In this document: positions 24,770 to 33,162 of the stretch, piece after piece
Layout of the letters: each line of letters opens with the position of its first letter
Position numbering within the stretch: the first letter of the stretch is position 1
NCBI GenBank assembly: GCA_965371855.1
Contig: CBDUZZ010000009.1
Coordinates: 1 to 64,000 of the forward strand
DNA length: 64,000 nt
Reading direction: 5' to 3'
From: JAADEM01 sp965371855
GTDB taxonomy: Bacteria > Bacteroidota > Bacteroidia > Bacteroidales > Marinilabiliaceae
Notes under the pieces: model-generated
Told to the model about the DNA's origin: nothing
The model's input: only the letters and a program-made list of their open reading frames with translations
Databases searched by the model: none
Program-made: the position numbers and the translations under genes

Positions 24770-25240
24770 ATGAACAAAGAAAATGATTGTTGTCCAAAAT
24801 TCGATCCTGAACCATGGAATGAAAAAGAAATCACGTGGAAAAACAAGAAATTTGTAACTGATCGTGTTCGCAGCTTCTTTCATATCCCGTTGAATTTCGG
24901 TAAGGTTATGAAAAGAGTCGTGAGTAAAATTGAGTCATCAAATGTTAAATGCCAAGACAATATTGTTCTTGCAGATGAAGATTCCCTTTGGGGAACAAAT
25001 GTATTTGTAGATGTATCGGGAGATGTCAAAAACGGAAAAATGACATCTATTTCAGGAACATTTTTAAGCAAAGTGTTTGAGGGCAATTATAAGAATATGG
25101 GTAAATGGATAAAAGAGATGGAACAGTATGTAAAATCAAAAGGCAAAGAAACTAAGATGCAATATTTTTATTATACAACATGTCCTAAATGCGCAAAAAA
25201 ACAGGGCAAAAATTATGTAGTGCTTTTAACGCAGGTATAA
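24770..25240 (+). CDS. Conserved protein with CCPKFDPEPW start, function unknown
   Basis: The 156-residue soluble protein begins NDCCPKFDPEPWNEKEITWK and carries a CPKCAKK pair near the C-terminus (YYTTCPKCAKKQGKNYVVLL). I have seen this family annotated only as hypothetical or vaguely as hydrolase. The three- to four-Cys layout and small size suggest a metal- or effector-binding fold. A strong Shine-Dalgarno AGGAGGG precedes the ATG, unlike most genes in the window, which suggests transfer from another phylum. Confidence 0.75.
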   Translation: MNKENDCCPKFDPEPWNEKEITWKNKKFVTDRVRSFFHIPLNFGKVMKRVVSKIESSNVKCQDNIVLADEDSLWGTNVFVDVSGDVKNGKMTSISGTFLSKVFEGNYKNMGKWIKEMEQYVKSKGKETKMQYFYYTTCPKCAKKQGKNYVVLLTQV

Positions 25241-25336
25241 ATAGTAGTTCTAACAAATCGCTCTGTCTGATCGCAAAAACACTCGATATTTTTGTATGCT
25301 CGCTTCGTTCGGTGGCAGCTCCAATATTATGTTTGT

Positions 25337-25948
25337 ATGAGAAATAAGAAATCAATGAAAACTATTTGGATTGCAATTTTTACTTTAGTGTTGATTTGGT
25401 CGGGAATTGGGCCTAAAGAATATTTTACCTGGGCACTTGAAGTGGCACCTGCTATAATCGGTTTTGCCATACTTGCGGTCACTTACAACAAATTTAGGTT
25501 AACAAACATCTTATACGTACTTATCCTTTTACATTGCATTGTCCTTATGGTTGGTGGCCACTACACATATGCCGAGGTCCCATTGTTTGATTATTTAAAA
25601 CCCATATTAGGGTTTGAAAGAAATAACTACGTTAAAGTTGGGCACTTTATGCAAGGATTTGTTCCTGCCTTAATTACAAGAGAAATTTTGATAAGGAAAA
25701 AAGTTCTAAATTCAAAAAAATGGCTTAATTTCCTGGTGGTTTCCGTCTGCCTTGCTATTAGTGCATTCTATGAATTAATCGAATGGTTTGTAGCTGTTTT
25801 ATCAGGTGAGTCAGCAGAAGCATTTTTAGGCACTCAGGGATATGTGTGGGACACACAAACTGATATGGCAATGGCATTAATTGGATCTGTATCAGCATTA
25901 TTAATATTGACAGGCTTACATAATAGACAATTAAAAAAAGAGCTATGA
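25337..25948 (+). CDS. DUF2238 (YjdF-like) inner membrane protein
   Basis: About 203 residues with five to six membrane helices. ATG 25337 (MRNKKSMKT) was preferred over the start at 25292. The features HFMQGFVPALITREILIRKK and FYELIEWFVAVLSGESAEAF, then GTQGYVWDTQTDMAMALIGS, are the conserved core of DUF2238, which has charged residues inside membrane helices. Function unknown. It overlaps the next gene by 4 bp (ATGA), so the two are translationally coupled. Confidence 0.85.
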   Translation: MRNKKSMKTIWIAIFTLVLIWSGIGPKEYFTWALEVAPAIIGFAILAVTYNKFRLTNILYVLILLHCIVLMVGGHYTYAEVPLFDYLKPILGFERNNYVKVGHFMQGFVPALITREILIRKKVLNSKKWLNFLVVSVCLAISAFYELIEWFVAVLSGESAEAFLGTQGYVWDTQTDMAMALIGSVSALLILTGLHNRQLKKEL

Positions 25949-26316
25949 CTTATATTATCATATTTTTTGGCCTCATGTTATTTCTGGGAGGAGCAGTTAT
26001 CGTTGTAAATCCTGAAATTATTTTTGGTTTATTGCGAAATAATATGGAAAAGGTATCGCTTCAGTTTCTTGCGATTGGCATGAGGGTGGTAATTGGTATT
26101 TTACTAATTCAATATGCTGACGAATCAAAATATCCCACCACAATTGAAATAATAGGGTGGCTATCAATAGCTGCTGCGGTAACTCTTAGTATTATTGGTC
26201 GGCAAAGCTTTCTAAAACTAATGTCTTGGGCATTTTCGTTATTAAAACCATATGGTCGAATAGCAGGATTATTCGCAATGGCATTAGGGGGCTTTCTTAT
26301 TTATGCATTTGTGTAG
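25945..26316 (+). CDS. Small four-helix membrane protein, unknown
   Basis: The 123-residue hydrophobic protein has helices at about 3-22, 44-60, 68-86 and 103-122. A motif FGLLRNNMEKVSLQFLAIGM lies between the first two. No family recognised. It starts inside the stop of the DUF2238 gene and its end overlaps the upstream region of tag, so the three genes probably form one transcript. Confidence 0.7.
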   Translation: MTYIIIFFGLMLFLGGAVIVVNPEIIFGLLRNNMEKVSLQFLAIGMRVVIGILLIQYADESKYPTTIEIIGWLSIAAAVTLSIIGRQSFLKLMSWAFSLLKPYGRIAGLFAMALGGFLIYAFV

Positions 26317-26341
26317 TACAAAGAAATATGAAATATGCGAT

Positions 26342-26914
26342 ATGGGAAGTATTGTAAAAAGATGTGGTTGGGTCAATACAGAAAATGAATTATACATGCA
26401 ATATCATGATGAAGAGTGGGGAGTGCCTGTATACAATGAACAAAAACTTTTTGAGATGCTAATTCTTGAAGGTGCTCAAGCTGGGCTGGCTTGGGAAACA
26501 GTTTTAAAAAAAAGAGAAAATTATAGAAAAGCATTTGATAATTTTGATCCAAGGATAGTTGCAAAATATGATGGTCAAAAACAAGAAGAACTTTTGCAAA
26601 ATAAGGGTATTATTCGTAATAGGTTGAAAATTAAATCAGCAATTCGAAATGCAAAAGTGTATTTGAGAATTCAAACAGAATTCGGTAGTTTTTGTAAGTA
26701 TATTTGGAATTTTGTAAACCACCAACCAATCCAAAACAATTTTAAGTCATTATCGGATTTACCTGCAAACACGGAACTTTCAGACAAAATCTCAAAAGAT
26801 TTGAAAAAGCGGGGAATGAATTTTGTGGGCTCAACTATTATTTATGCTTATATGCAATCTGTCGGGATAATAAATGATCATGAGATTTCTTGTTTTAGAT
26901 ATGCACAAGTATAA
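26342..26914 (+). CDS. tag: DNA-3-methyladenine glycosylase I
   Basis: The 190-residue protein has the Tag signature: RCGWVNTENELYMQYHDEEW, GVPVYNEQKLFEMLILEGAQ, AGLAWETVLKKRENYRKAF, and the late zinc ligand region MQSVGIINDHEISCFRY. It excises 3-methyladenine from DNA. ATG 26342 was chosen because the conserved CGW motif begins seven residues later. An upstream start at 26303 would overlap the previous gene. It converges with the minus-strand ABC permease, with only 3 bp between stops. Confidence 0.93.
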   Translation: MGSIVKRCGWVNTENELYMQYHDEEWGVPVYNEQKLFEMLILEGAQAGLAWETVLKKRENYRKAFDNFDPRIVAKYDGQKQEELLQNKGIIRNRLKIKSAIRNAKVYLRIQTEFGSFCKYIWNFVNHQPIQNNFKSLSDLPANTELSDKISKDLKKRGMNFVGSTIIYAYMQSVGIINDHEISCFRYAQV

Positions 26915-26917
26915 CCC

Positions 26918-27643
26918 CTACACAAACTTCTCCCTGTTTTGCAGATTTATCAGTCCCCACAGAATGGCTACTAAAGAAGCGATAAGAAAAATAATATGAT
27001 TACTCTCCACTACATTCTGATAAACCTGTTCGCTCATACCTTTTGGCAGTTGAAACGGATTAAGGAAGACGTTCCATTTACTGGATGCCAACATTTCAGG
27101 AGCAAGCATCCAGGCTATCAATCCCAAAATAACCATAACAACAGCTGTTCCGTTACCGTTTTTCACCAAAGTGGAGAAGAAAAAACCCATCATACTAAAA
27201 AAAGTAATAGGAACCATTAAACGCAAAGTCATTTTCAGTATTGGCACATTTAGCAATATTAAGTTACTAAACAATGATATAACCAAAAGATATCCGAAAG
27301 CCATAACCAGAATCATGAACAACCTAACCAGCCATACTTTATAACGATAGTTGGGTATCCCGAATATTATCTCCAGAATTCTGGCATCCTCATCGTTCTG
27401 AATACCGTAAACAGTAGGGAAGAATATTATCAGAAGAGAAGGAAACATCAGCTGATAATAGACTCCTTCGATAGTTTCCGGATCATCCGAGAAAAAGTTA
27501 AGTGCTGTAATAAGCAGGTAAAACAGTACCGATGCCCCCAGAAAATAGACAAACCTGTTACCAAATACCACTTTCAAATTATAGCGCATTAAGCTAATAA
27601 TAGTTGAAAACAATGAGGTTTTGTATGTTTTTATTATAGCCAT
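26918..27643 (-). CDS. ABC-2 type permease subunit
   Basis: The 241-residue protein has six membrane helices (about 30-50, 65-80, 108-130, 140-160, 165-180, 215-232) and a cytosolic N-terminus (TSLFSTIISLMRYNLKVVFG). EDARILEIIFGIPNYRYKVW is a typical coupling-helix region. It has no ATPase of its own. The nearest candidate is the ATPase domain fused to the RND protein encoded just upstream (27978-32678). The upstream region holds a 210-bp repeat. Confidence 0.85.
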   Translation of the reverse strand: MAIIKTYKTSLFSTIISLMRYNLKVVFGNRFVYFLGASVLFYLLITALNFFSDDPETIEGVYYQLMFPSLLIIFFPTVYGIQNDEDARILEIIFGIPNYRYKVWLVRLFMILVMAFGYLLVISLFSNLILLNVPILKMTLRLMVPITFFSMMGFFFSTLVKNGNGTAVVMVILGLIAWMLAPEMLASSKWNVFLNPFQLPKGMSEQVYQNVVESNHIIFLIASLVAILWGLINLQNREKFV

Positions 27644-27662
27644 GTCTTGATTTATTATGCTA

Positions 27663-27872
27663 TTGTTTTGTCATGATTTTTGCATTAGCAAAAAATCCTG
27701 CCAAAACGGTGTGTTCTCGTTCTTTAATCCCCGGGTTAAAACCCGGGGTTATTAATATTTCGTCCCTATGGGACTTTTTACCTTCTATTTATCGCCACCA
27801 TTACTCTCCCCTCTCCATTTTGGAGAGGGGTTGGGGGTGAGGCCTCTTGTCCCTTATCCCCGGGTTAAAACC
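27663..27872. repeat. Long direct repeat, copy 1
   Basis: About 210 bp that recurs nearly unchanged at 32747-32955. It contains two strong hairpins: CCCCGGGTTAAAACCCGGGG, and CCCCTCTCCATTTTGGAGAG followed by GGG. A TTTTGTCATGATTTTTGCA head precedes them. It lies just upstream of the ABC-2 permease start. 27873-27977 holds only a CTGACAGGTCTTGCAGAC-type repeat and a CTCTGTG microrepeat. Confidence 0.85.
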
Positions 27873-27977
27873 TTCGATTTATCTTAAACACTGACAGGTC
27901 TTGCAGACGCTGTCAGGTTTGTAACAACTCCTAAAAAAAACTCTGTGCCTCTGTGTCTCTGTGTTAATTAATTACTC

Positions 27978-30900
27978 CTATCCCCCATTACTACGCAGCA
28001 ACCATATATATGCATCTTCGAGCAACGGCTTAGCAATTACTGCCTCGTCATGCGGTTTTTCCTCCGACAAGCAACGCAGCTTTATCTTATCGCCAGAACG
28101 CATATGGTGAACTATCGAAAGCTCCCTGTTATATTTTTCAAAATCCTTTACATCAACCTCAAGCTGCCACACTTTGTCATCAGCTATTGTAACCATCTCC
28201 GAAGGGAATCCCCAATATTTAAGTTCACCTTTGTTTATTACTGCCACCTGATTACATGAACTTGAAATATCCTCAATAATATGCGTTGAGAACAGTACAA
28301 CACGTTCACGACTAAGTTCCACAAGAAGGTTTCTGAAACGGATACGTTCACGCGGGTCAAGGCCAGCTGTAGGTTCATCAACAACGAGAATACGAGGTAA
28401 ATGAAGCAGTATCATGGCAATACCTATCCGCTGTTTCATTCCACCTGAAAACGATCCTATTTTGTCATCCTTACGCTCCCACATGTGAACTGATTTCAAA
28501 ACATATTCAATTCGTTCATGCCTCTTCTCAACATCCAGCATATTACGCAGTATCGACTGATAATCGAGAAACTCCCAGGCCGTCATATTCTCATAAGTAC
28601 CAAACTCCTGCGGCAGATAACCGATAAGCCCCTGTAACTCTTCCCGCTTTTTAGCAGAGTCAAAACCATTAATAAATACCTTACCGTAACTCGGTTCCAG
28701 AATACCACACACAATACGCATCAATGTAGTTTTACCTGCTCCGTTAGGACCAAGCAATCCTATCATACCCGTATTGATCTCAAGTGAAACACTTTTAAGA
28801 GCTTTGAAAGGAACTTTCTCCTTCCCTATTCCCGGTATGGAACGAACTAACCTGAAGTACCACCTTTTAATTCCGGCAAACCGGCCGGTGACACGTTCGA
28901 TATTCACATTTTTTTCTGCTAAACGCCTGCCTGTTATCGTCAAAAGCAATATCAAATACCATATTAATCCGAAAATTACAGCACCTGTCTCTGCTGACCA
29001 CGACATGAAAAACAGAACAGTAACAAGCAGTGGATATCCCCACTTAACAATTTTGCGTATCTTCAAAATAACACTCTCCCTAACGAAATTAATGCCTGAA
29101 ATGTACCCCAAGAACCACTGAAGGATAAAGTAATTGAGCAAAACAAAAAAGAAACGCGCAGTGCCATCATCAAGATACCACCATGTAAAATATATAAAGA
29201 AACCGATAAGAGGTATTTGCCAAATAAACCCTTCAAGAATCTTTCTGGTAGTAGTTCTGTTCTCTTTCAGTCGTTGACGGTACATAACCTCCCTACTTTT
29301 CCACTCCCTGACAAAACGATTGCTGCGACCATATATTTTCACAAGACTACGAATTGTAATTATTATCGGTTCATCCTCTTTTATCAGTTCACTTTGCGCT
29401 GTTTTCAGGCTGGTAAGTATAAAATAGAGAATAGCCGGGACACCGGCAATTATCAAAACAATAACCAACAGTTGAAAAGCAAAAGTATAATCGGACACCA
29501 TTATTACCCACCATAAACCTAAAGCCCAAAGTGAATATATCAGAAGTTTAAATTTAACAGCCAATGAACGTATCCAGTTGAGGGCATTTTCAAAACCAAA
29601 ACTAAATGTAGGAATAAACACAAGAGTAAGCAGTGTACTGAAACTCAAACCTCCCACAACGGTTATTGCAAATGGTGCCCCAAGTGAGCCTGCATATTCA
29701 TCGCGAGCCATAGCAAGTGGCATCATGGCAATGATAGTAGTAGCAGCAGTAATAGTAACAGGTCTCAATCGAGAAATACCGGCTTCAATTAATGATCGGG
29801 CATGTCCCATACCATTCCGACGCAGTTGTCGCGAATAATCAATTAGCAATATCCCATTGTTTACTACTACCCCAAGAAGTATGAGAAAACCAATAAAAGT
29901 ATTAAGATTCAATAAACTATTACCCGTGAAAACAAGTGCCAGCATAGATCCTATAGCGGCAAGAGGAACTGAAAACATCATTACTACCGGAGCCATAAAA
30001 GATTCAAACACCGATGCAAGTATCATGAATATGAGTATCAAACCAATACCGGCCAACAGTTTAAACTCACCAAACTCATCCTCCTCGTGTATTACCTTAA
30101 CCGAAATATTGGACGGAACAGGAATAGACTCCACCAGCTCATCAACCTGTTGACGTGCCTCTTCAAGCAGTGATTTTGTATTGTTAACCTCATCGGAAAA
30201 ACGATAGTTCACTTCAATCTGTTTTTGCTGATTAACCCTTAATATTTCTGATCTTCCATAAGAATAGATGATATCGGAGAAATCGCGCAGAGGGAAAAGA
30301 GCTCCACCTGTACCTCGTATATTCAACTCTTTAAGGTCATCCATTGTTTTGGAAGTCTCCTCCTCCTCTTCCGGAACATCTGTTTTCAATATAATATCGT
30401 ACTCCTCATTATCAACTCTTAACAACCCTCCTGACGATACTTCAGGTTTAAAAGAGGTAAGCTCACTAACTATTACGTTTGGAGTGATACCATATATACC
30501 CATAAGATAATTATCTGTATTCAGGTGTATCTCAGGTCTAGCCATTGATGAAGAGACTCTGGCACGTTGAAGATTTTCTATGTTCTCTTCAAGGTAATCT
30601 TTAATATCGCTTGCCACAAGCAGCATCTTGTCATAATCTTCACCTTTTATCACAACCTGCTCCTCCTGTTGCCCTATTCCTAACATACCCAACATGCTCA
30701 TACCCGGATTTGACCCAAAACCGCGACCTCCTCCACCCATAGAAGTCTGCTGATCTAAAGATATTGTAGCACCCTGAATATTGCTTATCCTTTTTTGTAT
30801 ATCTTTTTTTATCTCATCTATATTCCGGTCGCCAATATCTCTGTATTCATCTTCCAGATTAATGGACAACTGAGCATTCTCCTCATACACCTGACTTATT

Positions 30901-32678
30901 ACATCCTTTTTTTCTTCAAGTTCCTCAAGTCGTGATTCGAGAGTACGTACGATTATATCGGTTTTATCGAGGGTTGAACCTATCGGCATCTCAACAGTAA
31001 CAGTAAAACTGGTAGTGTCAGTCTCCTGTTGCCGTGTAAAACTAAGACCTACACTAATCAGCAGCACAGCAAAGAAAAGAATAAGTGAACCCATTATAGT
31101 TACTGCCGGCCTGCGAAGAGCTGCCTTTAGCAGAAGATAGTAGTACTGAACCAGTCTGTTATGTAACGAAAGCTTCTCAAGAGCATGAACCCTCTGCTTC
31201 AGCACCTTTGATAAAAACAGATGTGTCAGCATTGGAACCAGCATCAGAGCCACCAGAAGTGACACTATAAGTGTTGATATTATTGACACACTTATATGAC
31301 GTGCTACTTCACGAAAAACCATATTTGTTGAAAAAGCAAAAGGCAGAAAAACAGAGATAGTGGTCAGGGTTGCTGCAATTACCGAACGCCAAACCTCCTT
31401 CGTTCCACGTATTACACTCTCACTACTGTTGTACCTGCCCAATGATGCCACACGATAAATATTTTCCATCACCACCACGCTATTATCAATAAGCATACCT
31501 ATTGCCAGTGCCAGACCAACGAGGGTAAATACATTTATGGAGATACCGTATGCATAGAAGAAGTTAAATGCACCGTAAACAGATATTGGTACCGATAGCA
31601 TCACCACGGATACAAGAGGTATGTTTTTCAGAAATATCCATAGAATAAATAGTGCCAGCAAGCCTCCCATCAAAGCCAGAAAAATAATCTGATCGAGGTT
31701 ATCTTCCATCGTCTCTGCCGTGTTCGACTCTACCACTACCTCTATGTCTCTTCCGGCATAATCTTCGTTAATCTTATCTATCTCGGCAAGGGTTTTGTGT
31801 GACAGATCAATCAGGTTTACCTGTGCGTCTTTTGAAATTGCAATGGTAACAGCTTCCTTACCGTTTACCCTACTATATGAGTCCTGTTCTTTAACCCCAA
31901 ATTTTATCTTAGCTATATCTTTTAGTAAAACAGGGCCATCGGCATCAACAACAATATTTTCAACATCACTAATACGGTTATAATCAGCTTCGGCAGCAAC
32001 ATAATAGCGTGTTAAACCATTTACGACCTCCCCAACAAAAACCTTCTGATTCTGACCACCGCTTATTTTCTGCCTGATACTGCCCATTGTTAAGCCATAG
32101 CTTTTCAGAGCATCTTCAGAAATGGAGATTTCTACAGTTTTCTGTCGGCCACCATATATCTCAACACCTGCAATACCATCAATACTCTCAAACCTGCTTT
32201 TCAGCTCCTGTTCCACAACATTACGCACACGGTCGACACCTCCACTACCACGCACCTGAATACTCATAAAACGGTTATTCATCTGCTCCAGGTCAGCTTT
32301 AAATACCATAGTAGTAAAGTCCTCAGGGAGTAAAGCCTTTGCACCATTAATCTCTTCAACAAGTTTCAGATAGCTGAACTTCACATCAACATCCATATTG
32401 AGATAAACCATTATCATCCCACGTCCGGGATTGATACGACTCTCAATTTTTTCTACTCCTTCGAGCCTGCTGATAACGCTTTCAAGAGGGATTATGCCTT
32501 CCTGCTCAAGATATTTGGGGTCTGCTTTGGTAGGTTCCGCTATCTGCACAAATAACATTGGATATTCCGTGTTGGGTAGCAGTTCAAAAGCCAGACGCTG
32601 ATAGGAGATAACCCCTAACATCGTCAGCGCGATGAACAGCATACTTATCAGAACCTTTCTATTTATGATAATATCCAT
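27978..32678 (-). CDS. RND efflux pump fused to a C-terminal ABC ATPase
   Basis: The 1566-residue single frame contains a full HAE-type RND pump up to about residue 1035: N-terminal RKVLISMLFIALTMLGVIS, TM4 GMLIDNSVVVMENIYR, TM10-region LGVVVNNGILLIDYS. Then comes an extra membrane region of about six helices (1045-1265), and from about 1289 a complete ABC ATPase: Walker A GPNGAGKT (1310-1317), signature SGGMKQR (about 1411), Walker B ILVVDEP (about 1430), H-loop STH (about 1464). In TM4 the second Asp of the usual pair is Asn, and the TM10 Lys is absent. The likely partner permease follows (26918-27643). A pump with both proton and ATP modules in one chain is highly unusual. Confidence 0.9.
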   Translation of the reverse strand: MDIIINRKVLISMLFIALTMLGVISYQRLAFELLPNTEYPMLFVQIAEPTKADPKYLEQEGIIPLESVISRLEGVEKIESRINPGRGMIMVYLNMDVDVKFSYLKLVEEINGAKALLPEDFTTMVFKADLEQMNNRFMSIQVRGSGGVDRVRNVVEQELKSRFESIDGIAGVEIYGGRQKTVEISISEDALKSYGLTMGSIRQKISGGQNQKVFVGEVVNGLTRYYVAAEADYNRISDVENIVVDADGPVLLKDIAKIKFGVKEQDSYSRVNGKEAVTIAISKDAQVNLIDLSHKTLAEIDKINEDYAGRDIEVVVESNTAETMEDNLDQIIFLALMGGLLALFILWIFLKNIPLVSVVMLSVPISVYGAFNFFYAYGISINVFTLVGLALAIGMLIDNSVVVMENIYRVASLGRYNSSESVIRGTKEVWRSVIAATLTTISVFLPFAFSTNMVFREVARHISVSIISTLIVSLLVALMLVPMLTHLFLSKVLKQRVHALEKLSLHNRLVQYYYLLLKAALRRPAVTIMGSLILFFAVLLISVGLSFTRQQETDTTSFTVTVEMPIGSTLDKTDIIVRTLESRLEELEEKKDVISQVYEENAQLSINLEDEYRDIGDRNIDEIKKDIQKRISNIQGATISLDQQTSMGGGGRGFGSNPGMSMLGMLGIGQQEEQVVIKGEDYDKMLLVASDIKDYLEENIENLQRARVSSSMARPEIHLNTDNYLMGIYGITPNVIVSELTSFKPEVSSGGLLRVDNEEYDIILKTDVPEEEEETSKTMDDLKELNIRGTGGALFPLRDFSDIIYSYGRSEILRVNQQKQIEVNYRFSDEVNNTKSLLEEARQQVDELVESIPVPSNISVKVIHEEDEFGEFKLLAGIGLILIFMILASVFESFMAPVVMMFSVPLAAIGSMLALVFTGNSLLNLNTFIGFLILLGVVVNNGILLIDYSRQLRRNGMGHARSLIEAGISRLRPVTITAATTIIAMMPLAMARDEYAGSLGAPFAITVVGGLSFSTLLTLVFIPTFSFGFENALNWIRSLAVKFKLLIYSLWALGLWWVIMVSDYTFAFQLLVIVLIIAGVPAILYFILTSLKTAQSELIKEDEPIIITIRSLVKIYGRSNRFVREWKSREVMYRQRLKENRTTTRKILEGFIWQIPLIGFFIYFTWWYLDDGTARFFFVLLNYFILQWFLGYISGINFVRESVILKIRKIVKWGYPLLVTVLFFMSWSAETGAVIFGLIWYLILLLTITGRRLAEKNVNIERVTGRFAGIKRWYFRLVRSIPGIGKEKVPFKALKSVSLEINTGMIGLLGPNGAGKTTLMRIVCGILEPSYGKVFINGFDSAKKREELQGLIGYLPQEFGTYENMTAWEFLDYQSILRNMLDVEKRHERIEYVLKSVHMWERKDDKIGSFSGGMKQRIGIAMILLHLPRILVVDEPTAGLDPRERIRFRNLLVELSRERVVLFSTHIIEDISSSCNQVAVINKGELKYWGFPSEMVTIADDKVWQLEVDVKDFEKYNRELSIVHHMRSGDKIKLRCLSEEKPHDEAVIAKPLLEDAYIWLLRSNGG

Positions 32679-32746
32679 AAGCCCCCTTCAATTCCCCCAA
32701 ATGGGAGAAGGTTTTATAATTCAAATTTTCGATGTCCTATTCATTG

Positions 32747-32993
32747 TTGTTTTGTCATGATTTTTGCAGAAGCAAAAATTCGCGCCAAAACGGTGTGTTC
32801 TTGTTTTTAATCCCCGGGTTAAAACCCGGGGTTACTAATATTTCGTCCCTATGGGACTTTTTACCTTCTATTTATCGCCACCATTACTCTCCCCTCTCCA
32901 TTTTGGAGAGGGGTTGGGGGTGAGGCCTCTTGTTCCTTATCCCCGGGTTAAAACCCGGGGTTACTAATATTTCGTCCCTATGGGACTTTTAAC
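32747..32993. repeat. Long direct repeat, copy 2, with an extra terminal unit
   Basis: 32747-32955 matches 27663-27872 with few changes. A further unit (32941-32993) repeats the CCCCGGGTTAAAACCCGGGG hairpin and the CGTCCCTATGGGACTTTT box. The two copies lie on either side of the RND-ABC gene, 5.08 kb apart in the same orientation. Between 32994 and 33162 there is one copy of the CATCCCGCTACTCGAGACTT repeat (33040-33073) and a CCTTGTACC tract. Confidence 0.85.
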
Positions 32994-33162
32994 TTTTGGT
33001 TTCTTTTATTTCCCCTCATACCTTCTCATCTAACATCACCATCCCGCTACTCGAGACTTCACTATCGCTCCGCATCCTCAAATCACCCTTTGCAGAACCT
33101 TTATGTTCACAATTAAACTATCACCTTGCACCTTGTACCTTATCCCTTTCACCTTGTACCTA

